From positions 62,001-126,000 of the forward strand of contig NZ_VLKR01000001.1 of NCBI RefSeq assembly GCF_007830445.1: DNA of 64,000 nt, given 5' to 3'. Position 1 is the stretch's first letter; each line of letters begins with the position of its first letter. Source of the DNA: Sphingobacterium siyangense (GTDB lineage: Bacteria > Bacteroidota > Bacteroidia > Sphingobacteriales > Sphingobacteriaceae). The notes beneath the pieces are model-generated. The model was not told the DNA's origin and searched no databases. It saw nothing but the letters and a program-made list of their open reading frames with translations. Below, in pieces: positions 35,227-43,107 of the stretch. Both the position numbers and the translations under genes were made by a program.

Positions 35227-36195
35227 ATGAAAGTAAAAGCCGGTTATACAAGAAAGAAAATAGGCAAGTCTTTTAAATATTTTGATACATCAGGAACAGA
35301 AGTATCTGATAAAAAGATCTTAGAAAGAATTATGAAACTGGTTATTCCACCCAACTGGAAGGATGTATGGATTGCCAAAAGTAAGACCAGTGATCTGCAA
35401 GCTTTTGGATTCGATCAAAAAGAGCGTAAACAATATATCTACCATACGAAATTCGTTGACCAACGGCAAGCGGCAAAGTTCAGCAATATTCTTTTTATGG
35501 GTAAATATTTGCAAGAATTAAGAAAGATCAGCACTAAACATCTCAAACATCAGGTTTGGGATATGGACAAATTGTGTGCAATTGCTTTTAAAATTATGGA
35601 CAGTACATTAATTCGTATCGGCAATAAGCGCTATACACTGACCAATAAGTCATATGGCCTAAGTACACTGGAAAAAAGGCACGTCACCATCGAAAACAAC
35701 ACGATATCTTTGGCTTATAAAGGCAAAAAGGGGGTTTTTCAGCAAAAGTCATGGTCCAATAGGCAACAAGCTAAGCTTCTGGAAGAACTTTTAAAAATGA
35801 AGGGAAAAAGGATATTTCAGATTGATAGTGCTACGTGCGAAAGCACGTTCTGCGGTGCCGCCTTTAATCAGTATCTCCGGGAGAATTCTACGGGTCAGAT
35901 CAGCTGTAAAAGCATTCGTATTTGGGGAGCCAGTCGAGAAGCTTTTTACCAGCTCGCCCAAACAAAACAGGCGGAGGCACTTAATGCCCGAAAAAGACAG
36001 TTAAACAAGGTCATTAAACATGTTGCTGAGCAGCTCGGCAATACAAAGACTGTTTCACAGACTTATTATATCCATCCTGCCATACAACGTTTATTTATGG
36101 AGGGAAGATTCCCCAGTATAAAAAGTAAATTACCGCTTGCGAAATTAGAAGATAAATTATACCGTTTTCTGCTTAAAAACACCGATAAGGTGTAA
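35227..36195 (+). CDS. DNA topoisomerase IB
   Basis: A 322-residue bacterial type IB topoisomerase. Visible landmarks are IPPNWKDVWIA and FGFDQKERKQYIYH in the N-terminal part, IGNKRYTLTNKSYGLSTLEKRHV, a catalytic Arg in SIRIWGAS, and the nucleophilic Tyr near residue 280 in TYYIHPAIQ. It relaxes supercoils through a 3'-phosphotyrosine link. The canonical FRTW block is replaced by IRIWGAS but keeps the Arg. Single gene in the stress region. Confidence 0.92.
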   Translation: MKVKAGYTRKKIGKSFKYFDTSGTEVSDKKILERIMKLVIPPNWKDVWIAKSKTSDLQAFGFDQKERKQYIYHTKFVDQRQAAKFSNILFMGKYLQELRKISTKHLKHQVWDMDKLCAIAFKIMDSTLIRIGNKRYTLTNKSYGLSTLEKRHVTIENNTISLAYKGKKGVFQQKSWSNRQQAKLLEELLKMKGKRIFQIDSATCESTFCGAAFNQYLRENSTGQISCKSIRIWGASREAFYQLAQTKQAEALNARKRQLNKVIKHVAEQLGNTKTVSQTYYIHPAIQRLFMEGRFPSIKSKLPLAKLEDKLYRFLLKNTDKV

Positions 36196-36203
36196 TAGCC
36201 ACT

Positions 36204-37424
36204 ACTTGATCTGACAGTTGGGTGTTCTTAAAAATTGTCAGGTTGCCTATTCGAATATAGTGATGTTTCTTCAAAATCTAAAGATGTGACTTGTTGCTTA
36301 TTCTCCTGTATTGGATAAGTAACAAGTTGATCTTCTTTTAGTGTCTCCAGCATCTTTTGTTTTGCCAAATGAATTGTATCGTCGAAGGTCTGCATAGGTG
36401 TCTTCCCAAAGCAGTACTTTCCAGTGTGGGTACGATCCTGATTATAGTATGCCATCCAACGATCTAGATCATTCTGGAGCTCCTGAATGCTACGATATAC
36501 CTTCTTTCTGAATGCAACTGCATAAAACTCATCTTGAATAGTACGATGGAAACGTTCACAAATACCATTTGTTTGGGGGCTTTTTGCTTTGGTTTTCGTG
36601 TGATCTATATCTTCGATTGCTAAATAGAGCTGATACTCATGCTGATCTCTTACACCACAGTATTCTGTTCCGCGGTCTGCTAATATCCTTAACAATCTTA
36701 TGTCATGTTGCTCGAAAAATGGTACCACCTGGTCGTTTAATATATCTGCGGCAACTAATGCATTCTTGCGATCATACAGTTTTGTAAAAGCGACTTTGGA
36801 ATAGGTATCTATGAAAGTTTGCTGATATATATGCCCGACTCCTTTAATATTTCCAACATAATAAGTGTCCTGAGCTCCTAAATATCCAGGATGATACGTT
36901 TCTATTTCGCCGTGTGCCTTTTTTTCTTCTTTAGCTTTCTCCAGTGCTATAAGCTGGGCTTCCGTCAAAACAATACCTTCCTGTGCCGATTTTGCTTCTA
37001 AAGCCTTTAATCGAAGCTTAAAAGTTTGCAAATCATGACGCATCCATATGCTCCGAACTCCTCCAGGTGATATCAATATCCCTTGCTTTTTTAACTCATT
37101 AGATACCCGTAATTGGCCTAAAGCAGGTTGGTCTATGGCTAAATCCACAACAGCTTTTTCAATATGTTCTTCTACTTGGTTCTTTAACACTGGCTTTCTT
37201 CTAGAAAGTTCCTGAAGTGCAAGTTCGCCTCCTTGATCATACAATTCTTTGAATCTATAAAAGCTGTCTCTGGAATAGCCCATTACTTTACAGGCTCTTG
37301 ATACATTTCCTAAATGCTGGGCAAGTTCTAAAACACCCAGTTTGTTCTTGATGATTTTTTCTTGTGTTGTCATAACTCTAATCTATTTTACAGTTGTTAA
37401 TTTATCGCAACTGTCAGATTAAGT
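36204..37424 (-). mobile_element. IS481-type insertion sequence
   Basis: A single transposase gene lies between imperfect inverted repeats ACTTGATCTGACAGTTG (36204-36220) and, inverted, ACTTAATCTGACAGTTG (37408-37424), matching at 16 of 17. An ACTACTT direct repeat occurs at 36201-36207 and 37429-37435, possibly a target duplication, though it overlaps the left repeat, so the exact ends are uncertain. It separates topoisomerase IB from the FAD oxidoreductase gene. Confidence 0.8.
36228..37373 (-). CDS. IS481 family transposase
   Basis: A 381-residue transposase: N-terminal helix-turn-helix (LAQHLGNVSRACKVMGYSRDSFYRF), a middle helical region, and an rve integrase core. The likely DDE residues are in GAQDTYYVG, ILADRGTEYCG and NGICERFHRTIQDEF. 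It appears full length and undamaged, so the element may be active. Confidence 0.93.
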   Translation of the reverse strand: MTTQEKIIKNKLGVLELAQHLGNVSRACKVMGYSRDSFYRFKELYDQGGELALQELSRRKPVLKNQVEEHIEKAVVDLAIDQPALGQLRVSNELKKQGILISPGGVRSIWMRHDLQTFKLRLKALEAKSAQEGIVLTEAQLIALEKAKEEKKAHGEIETYHPGYLGAQDTYYVGNIKGVGHIYQQTFIDTYSKVAFTKLYDRKNALVAADILNDQVVPFFEQHDIRLLRILADRGTEYCGVRDQHEYQLYLAIEDIDHTKTKAKSPQTNGICERFHRTIQDEFYAVAFRKKVYRSIQELQNDLDRWMAYYNQDRTHTGKYCFGKTPMQTFDDTIHLAKQKMLETLKEDQLVTYPIQENKQQVTSLDFEETSLYSNRQPDNF

Positions 37425-37451
37425 CTTGACTACTTCAGATAAGGCAATTGT

Positions 37452-38657
37452 TTAACGTCCAAACCTAAACCATTCGTCCAATGGATGGCTTAGGTTATCC
37501 ATCCAGCATGCTGCCATATCCATGGCGGCAACAGAAAATGTGATACCATTTCCACCGAAACCACATACAAAATATGAGTTTTTAAACTTTTCATGTTCTC
37601 CAATATAAGGCAATCCATCTTTGGTTGTTCCAAAGGTACCGGCCCAGGCGAAATCTGCGTGAAAGACCCTATCGGTAAAAATTTTGTTAAATGACTTTTC
37701 CAATTTAAGTGATTTCGCTGAAATGAGGTTATCTCGCTTAATAGGGTCTTTAAATTCTTCATCTTCTCCCCCAATCAGAAACCTATGATCGTCTGTGGTG
37801 CGCATATACAGATAAGGTTCAGTAGTATTCCAAATGAGCAGATCGCGATACCGATCATAATTGTCTTTATCGACTTCTGACACGATTGCGAATGTACTCA
37901 ATAGATCGACAAATTTCTCCGGAATAAGGTTTGTCGTTTCGTATCCTGTACAATAAATAATTTTCTTCGCTTTGATTTTAGCTCCTGTCGAAGTGGTTAC
38001 AAGATTATGCCCCGACTTATATAATACAGAGTCTAAGGCTGTTTTGTCGAAAATCAATAATCCCTTTCTAACGTTGTATGCCAGCAGTTCATGTGTAAAG
38101 CAAAAGGCGTCTATGCTTGCCCCTAAAGCCGAGAGAATTCCAGCATAAGCGCCATGTATAGCATAACGATCCTTGATATCTTGTTCCGTTAACCATTTAA
38201 CGTCAAAACCTGCCGCTTGTCGGGCTTCAAACTCTTGCTTCAACCAGGAGATATCTTTTTTCCTTGCCGCGTAGTAGAGTGATTTTTTTGTTCGGAAACC
38301 AGCTTTGGACCGGATCTTCTTTGCGATTTCCCCCAATTTGACAATTGCTTCACAACAGGCTCTGTAGCTCGCTATTGCGGCCTCTTCACCAATTAATTCC
38401 TTTAATCTATACAAAGGCACATCAATTTCATATTGCAACATAGAGGTTGTTGCTGCCGAACTCCCATTCACAATTTCACGCTTGTCAATAAGAATACATT
38501 TCCTTCCATCGTTTATGCATTGATGTGCGATCAGGGCTCCTGTAATGCCGCCCCCAACGACGAGAACATCACAGCTAAGATTATCTTGCAAGGAAGGATA
38601 ACTATTTAGAAGACCGTTTTTTATTAACCAAAAAGGTTCATTTGACTTTAAATCCAT
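37452..38657 (-). CDS. FAD-dependent oxidoreductase (DAO family)
   Basis: The 401-residue protein has an N-terminal dinucleotide fold CDVLVVGGGITGALIAHQC (about 30-50) and a C-terminal FAD-binding segment GLPYIGEHEKFKNSYFVCGFGGNGI. It belongs to the D-amino-acid-oxidase/glycine-oxidase-like group. The substrate is not evident; several relatives carry a C-terminal Rieske domain, which is absent here. Divergent from ku. Confidence 0.88.
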   Translation of the reverse strand: MDLKSNEPFWLIKNGLLNSYPSLQDNLSCDVLVVGGGITGALIAHQCINDGRKCILIDKREIVNGSSAATTSMLQYEIDVPLYRLKELIGEEAAIASYRACCEAIVKLGEIAKKIRSKAGFRTKKSLYYAARKKDISWLKQEFEARQAAGFDVKWLTEQDIKDRYAIHGAYAGILSALGASIDAFCFTHELLAYNVRKGLLIFDKTALDSVLYKSGHNLVTTSTGAKIKAKKIIYCTGYETTNLIPEKFVDLLSTFAIVSEVDKDNYDRYRDLLIWNTTEPYLYMRTTDDHRFLIGGEDEEFKDPIKRDNLISAKSLKLEKSFNKIFTDRVFHADFAWAGTFGTTKDGLPYIGEHEKFKNSYFVCGFGGNGITFSVAAMDMAACWMDNLSHPLDEWFRFGR

Positions 38658-38785
38658 TGTAATAAAAGCTTATTGAATGTTTGTATAACTATTTCTGAAA
38701 AGAAATAGTTTGGTTAGCATTTTATTAAATTTCAAACCATTTGAGCATTAGCTAGGTTATCTTATTAGCAATTAATAGATTACTT

Positions 38786-39541
38786 ATGCGAGCAATTTGG
38801 ACGGGGGCTATTGGTTTTGGTTTGGTCAATATCCCAATTAAAATATATAGTGCAACGGAGAATGCTGCTTTAGATCTGGATATGCTTGATCGAAATGATC
38901 TATCCAATATTAAATTCAAGCGGGTGAATGAACAAACCGGCAAAGAGGTAAAATGCGACAATATTGTTAAAGGATATTTCATAAAAGACCATTATGTCGT
39001 GCTGGAAGATGCGGATTTTGAAGACGCAAGTCCGGAAAAGACCAAACTTATCAATCTTCATGCTTTTGTTAAACTGATGGATGTAGACAGTATATATTTT
39101 GAAACGCCCTACTATCTGGAGCCACAGAAAGGTGGAGAAAAAGCCTATCAGTTATTGCTCAAAGCATTAGAAAAAACTAAAATGGCGGGCTTAGGGTCAT
39201 TCGTCATGCGAAATGTAGAACATCTAGCCCTTATAAAGCCCTATCAAAATGCATTGGTTTTGAATAAAATACGTTATCAACAGGAAATCAGATCACTTGA
39301 CGAGCTTAAATTACCTACTGCAATTAAAATTCAAAAAGCAGAAATGGATATGGCTACACAGCTGATCGAGCAACACAGCACATCCTTCGATATCAGTAGC
39401 TATAAAAACGAATATATGGACGAGCTCCTCAAAATAATCAAACAAAAAGACAAGGGTAAACGTCCTACCATTCGAAAAATGAAAATAGAGCATACAAAAG
39501 CAGATGATTTGCTTGCAAAACTTAAAGCAAGCCTTGGTTAA
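38786..39541 (+). CDS. ku: Ku protein (bacterial NHEJ)
   Basis: A 251-residue bacterial Ku with MRAIWTGAIGFGLVNIPIKIYSA at the start, KYFxK-like VKGYFIKDHYVVLEDAD, and YYLEPQKGGEKAYQLL. It forms a ring on broken DNA ends and recruits LigD; no ligD gene is present in the window. It is followed at 17 bp by a tiny gene, forming a small plus-strand cluster. Confidence 0.95.
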   Translation: MRAIWTGAIGFGLVNIPIKIYSATENAALDLDMLDRNDLSNIKFKRVNEQTGKEVKCDNIVKGYFIKDHYVVLEDADFEDASPEKTKLINLHAFVKLMDVDSIYFETPYYLEPQKGGEKAYQLLLKALEKTKMAGLGSFVMRNVEHLALIKPYQNALVLNKIRYQQEIRSLDELKLPTAIKIQKAEMDMATQLIEQHSTSFDISSYKNEYMDELLKIIKQKDKGKRPTIRKMKIEHTKADDLLAKLKASLG

Positions 39542-39558
39542 ACAAAATACCCTGTGTC

Positions 39559-39711
39559 ATGATACGTAAACTAAAGTCGGGGCAATATCGAATATATGCC
39601 AGGCATCCAGATAAAGAGACGAACAGACGTCGGAATCTGGGTACTTTTGATACCCTTGAGGAGGCAAAAAAACACGAGCAAGAAATTCAATATTTTAAGC
39701 ATAAGAAGTGA
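39559..39711 (+). CDS. 50-residue basic protein beside ku
   Basis: A short ORF from ATG 39559 to TGA 39711. The product is basic, with KLKSGQYRIYARHPD, RRRNLGTFDTLEEAKKHE and a Lys-rich end. This is the conserved-looking pattern of small strand-strand-helix proteins like the AP2/integrase-arm-type DNA-binding domain (an R-x-Y strand, then GTF, then a helix with EEA). It lies between ku and the next gene with close spacing, so coexpression is likely. DNA binding is inferred. Confidence 0.65.
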   Translation: MIRKLKSGQYRIYARHPDKETNRRRNLGTFDTLEEAKKHEQEIQYFKHKK

Positions 39712-39717
39712 AATAAG

Positions 39718-40344
39718 ATGAAGAATATCATACCGGAACAGAAAGAAGGTAAGCACCTGGATTGCTTTGAATCCCTCGAGTTTCCAAGTGAAGCTATGGC
39801 CAATTTAGCCTATGCTTCGGCTATAAACAATCTTAGAAAAGTCAACCATTGGCATGAGCTCGCTCAGATACCTGCTACTGTGTTTCAATTAACAGCGGGT
39901 TATGGTACTCCAATTGATCGCTTACTCGAATTACATGATTATATCAGACTCGATATTCCAGGACCTGGACTTCCAAGTAGTGATGGTTATGATTGGGTAA
40001 ATATTGTCAGCCTCATTTCAGACAAAACGGACGATTATAGTGTTTTTGCCATAACATTAAAACCTTGCCCCGATCCAAGCCATCCTGGGGATAAAAATAC
40101 AGCACATTTTTTTGAAGGAGTTTCATCTTCTACCTTTTTGATCGAAAAACGGAGGAATAGTATTTTGTTCCAATACGCTGGAAGGAACGAGATCATCAAT
40201 GTCGACAATGAGAATATCAGTGATAATGTCAGGAATTATTTCATTGGTCTAGCAGCTAAAATTGGGGCATCTTACCCACAATGGAAATCACTTCTTAAAG
40301 GAATGGCTCATGCCGTGGCCAAAGAGTTTAATGTTCAGCATTAG
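39718..40344 (+). CDS. hypothetical protein, 208 aa
   Basis: A soluble protein with an N-terminal helical part containing WHELAQIPATVFQLT, then DYIRLDIPGPGLPSSDGYDWVNI and FEGVSSSTFLIEKRRNSIL. No known domain recognised. It starts 6 bp after the 50-residue gene and so appears to belong to the ku transcript; the C-terminal helix is short and charged. Confidence 0.7.
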   Translation: MKNIIPEQKEGKHLDCFESLEFPSEAMANLAYASAINNLRKVNHWHELAQIPATVFQLTAGYGTPIDRLLELHDYIRLDIPGPGLPSSDGYDWVNIVSLISDKTDDYSVFAITLKPCPDPSHPGDKNTAHFFEGVSSSTFLIEKRRNSILFQYAGRNEIINVDNENISDNVRNYFIGLAAKIGASYPQWKSLLKGMAHAVAKEFNVQH

Positions 40345-40509
40345 TTCCTTCTGCCGAACGGAAATTGGCAGCAGCTTTAATTTCGAAATAAAAAGAACCC
40401 AATGAGGCAATTTTATATCTTTTATAACCTTCTGTTATAAAAGATTCAATCGATGTTGTCGTAATTTTTTTTGTATATTTATGTATATCATAAGAAGTTT
40501 TGGGGTATT

Positions 40510-42678
40510 ATGAATCATACATTTCAATCTAACAATCAAACCATCATTATGCTTCAATCTTTTGGCAGTCTGGTCATCTTAGATCGACATTTTAATGTCG
40601 TTGGGATAACCGAATCTGTCGTAAATGATCACGACGCCAAAGAGAACCTATTAGGAACTCATTTCTTTGATAGCTTTAGCAATACATTCGGTGAAGCGTT
40701 ATCCAAAATCAAGAATGCAGTAACTGATCTACTTGAAAACGGGCAGTCGCGCCATATTTTGCCCATTAAAATGAGAAAAGAACGTGTTTATGTAAAATTG
40801 CGAAGACACGATGAATACTTCTATATCGAGTGGGAACAACAACACAAAAAATACATTGCTGCAAAAAAAATAAATGAGCTTAATTTTTTGCTAGATACTA
40901 TTCAACCAAATAATTGGGACCGTGTTTGTTCGGCCGTCAACAAATTACTGAATTACGATCGGGTTTTCGTTTTGCAGGTTCAGGAAACGGGTTATAGTTC
41001 CGTGATTGCGGAACATACAGCAGATGGACAAGCCCATTTCAAAGGAATGGAGTTCTCGAAAGATTTCATGCCCGAAGAAGTCTTGTCGTACTATCGGAGC
41101 TATTCATATCGATATGCTCCCAATATTAATATCGAGGGACAAAAATTCTACTATACTGACGAAGGAATTGATCCGGTCTCGAGTTTATTATCACCGTTAC
41201 CTGAACTTCATCGGCTTTTTTTAAAAAAGATAAATGTACAAAGCGCCTTGTTTTTTAGAATCTGTATCGATGATGACTTTTGGGGTCTTGTGGTCGCACA
41301 GAATGATGAAGAGCGGGTGGTCGATCTGCAGCAGCGAAAACTATGTACGTTTGCCATCCAGGCAGCCACCAGCAAATATGAGAGTCATGTCAAACAGAAT
41401 CTGTTGGAAAGAACGGAACTTCTTAAACTCGCTGAAGAAGAGTTAAAAAGGAGCCTTTCTGAAAATAAAATGGTGAATTGTGCTTTGATACAGCATATGG
41501 ATATTCTTACCCAGCTGGTCAATGCAGATGGATTGGCCATATTTAACCAGGGCGATGTTTTTAACTATGGTCATTCTCCGCAGAAAGCGCAATTTTATGA
41601 AATCATTCAATTCCTGCAAAAACATACCGATAAAGCCCTCTTCAAAGATTATAATTTTCGGCTGAATCATCAGGATAACTTTAACGATAAATTGGGTTTT
41701 GCGGGGCTCATGTATCTAAAGGTTGGCTTGGAAAACGATTATTACCTCGTTTGGTTTAGAAAGGAAAACCGTAATCAGGTGATGCAGATGGAGCTGAAAA
41801 ACGAGCCGCATGAAAGCAAACAGCTCAAAATCTGGGAAGATATGCGCTATGACGTTGCCAAACCCTGGAATGATGCTGAAATCAATTTTGTCCTTCGTCT
41901 GAATCAGATTATCAAGGAATCCATTTTTGCAAAATTAAAGGAACGTCAGTTGCTAAATGAGGAGCTTCTGAGTTTGAACAATGAGTTGGAAATGTTTACA
42001 CATACCCTTTCTCATGATTTAAAAAATCCCTTGTCCATCTTAAAAATGGGCATACAATTTCTACAGCAGCACTCCGACAATATTGATTTTACAAAAATCA
42101 ATAAGTGGTACCAGAATTTCAGCCGAAGCGTTACAAACATTGAAGATATTATCAACAATATGGTCCAGTTGAGCCAGCACCGTTCCAGCATTTTAGACAA
42201 GGAACCACTTCCCATGGCCTATACAATTCAGCGCATATTTCAAGAAAATAGCATTTTATATAACGTCAATAATTGCCAACCCACTTTTGGTACCCTATTA
42301 CCAATTTGGGGCGAAAAAAGTGCCGCGTATCAAATTTTTTCCAATTTAATTGTTAACGCAATAAAATATTCTGCACAAGCAGACAGGCCTTTAGTGACAA
42401 TAGATAGTTCCGACGAAGACGATTATACGCATTATCAGATCAAGGATAACGGTATTGGCATACCAAGTGACCACCTGCCTCATATTTACGAAATGTTTAC
42501 CAGAGCCGACAATGTGGGTTCAATACCTGGTACGGGCATTGGGCTTTCGCTGGTGAAACGGATAATGGAACGATTGGGAGGAAGTATCGAAATTGAATCA
42601 GAGGTTGGTATAGGCACCGTTGTCCACCTCTACTTCCCTATTGTTAAGCCATTTCCTGAGCAAATGTTACTCGATTGA
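40510..42678 (+). CDS. phytochrome-like sensor histidine kinase, chromophore residues absent
   Basis: About 722 residues from ATG 40510. The order is PAS-like (MLQSFGSLVILDRHFNVVGIT), GAF (about 130-310, ending DDDFWGLVVAQND), PHY-like region (to about 490), then a HisKA with HTLSHDLKNPLS (phospho-His about 502) and HATPase (DNGIGIP, GTGIGLSLVKRI). This is the bacteriophytochrome plan. I see no N-terminal bilin-binding Cys, and the DIPxxAR-type segment of the GAF domain is not recognisable, so light sensing is doubtful. No response regulator is adjacent. Confidence 0.85.
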   Translation: MNHTFQSNNQTIIMLQSFGSLVILDRHFNVVGITESVVNDHDAKENLLGTHFFDSFSNTFGEALSKIKNAVTDLLENGQSRHILPIKMRKERVYVKLRRHDEYFYIEWEQQHKKYIAAKKINELNFLLDTIQPNNWDRVCSAVNKLLNYDRVFVLQVQETGYSSVIAEHTADGQAHFKGMEFSKDFMPEEVLSYYRSYSYRYAPNINIEGQKFYYTDEGIDPVSSLLSPLPELHRLFLKKINVQSALFFRICIDDDFWGLVVAQNDEERVVDLQQRKLCTFAIQAATSKYESHVKQNLLERTELLKLAEEELKRSLSENKMVNCALIQHMDILTQLVNADGLAIFNQGDVFNYGHSPQKAQFYEIIQFLQKHTDKALFKDYNFRLNHQDNFNDKLGFAGLMYLKVGLENDYYLVWFRKENRNQVMQMELKNEPHESKQLKIWEDMRYDVAKPWNDAEINFVLRLNQIIKESIFAKLKERQLLNEELLSLNNELEMFTHTLSHDLKNPLSILKMGIQFLQQHSDNIDFTKINKWYQNFSRSVTNIEDIINNMVQLSQHRSSILDKEPLPMAYTIQRIFQENSILYNVNNCQPTFGTLLPIWGEKSAAYQIFSNLIVNAIKYSAQADRPLVTIDSSDEDDYTHYQIKDNGIGIPSDHLPHIYEMFTRADNVGSIPGTGIGLSLVKRIMERLGGSIEIESEVGIGTVVHLYFPIVKPFPEQMLLD

Positions 42679-42790
42679 TCTTTGTTTCAAATCCTGAAAT
42701 CTTTCAAACTATTTTCCATCTAACGTTGTTCATTTAAGGAGAGCATACCATCCAATAAAAAGGATCGTATCACTTAAAAAGAAATCGAAA

Positions 42791-43090
42791 ATGGAAGAGA
42801 TATTGCAACATGCAGTAGTAAAACGAGGTTTAATTATTGCCTATTATTTTAGTAACATCTGGTATCGTAAAGGATTGTTCGGGGAACGTACTATTCCCGA
42901 TCCAAATGACACTGATCCGACCGAACATCCTGATCCAGCGATAGATGAAACCGATCCGGAAGAAGAGGAAAATATCAACTACACACATAAAAATCCGCAG
43001 ACAAGAAGCAACATAAGCCCTGGAAAGAAGTCTTCCGCTACCTGGGACGAAAATGTCGAAAATCGGGCCATATCTAAAAAGACAGATTGA
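42791..43090 (+). CDS. hypothetical acidic protein, 99 aa
   Basis: An N-terminal hydrophobic/aromatic segment (VVKRGLIIAYYFSNIWY) is followed by a Pro/Asp/Glu-rich stretch with repeated DP (PDPNDTDPTEHPDPAIDETDP) and a polar tail, probably disordered. No family recognised. It follows the sensor kinase by 112 bp and ends inside the shared terminator. Confidence 0.6.
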   Translation: MEEILQHAVVKRGLIIAYYFSNIWYRKGLFGERTIPDPNDTDPTEHPDPAIDETDPEEEENINYTHKNPQTRSNISPGKKSSATWDENVENRAISKKTD

Positions 43091-43107
43091 CCGATGGGTC
43101 AATCTGT
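43082..43107. terminator. convergent terminator hairpin
   Basis: An 11-bp stem ACAGATTGACC / GGTCAATCTGT spans the stop codons of both convergent genes (TGA at 43088-43090; minus stop at 43101-43099). Confidence 0.65.
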
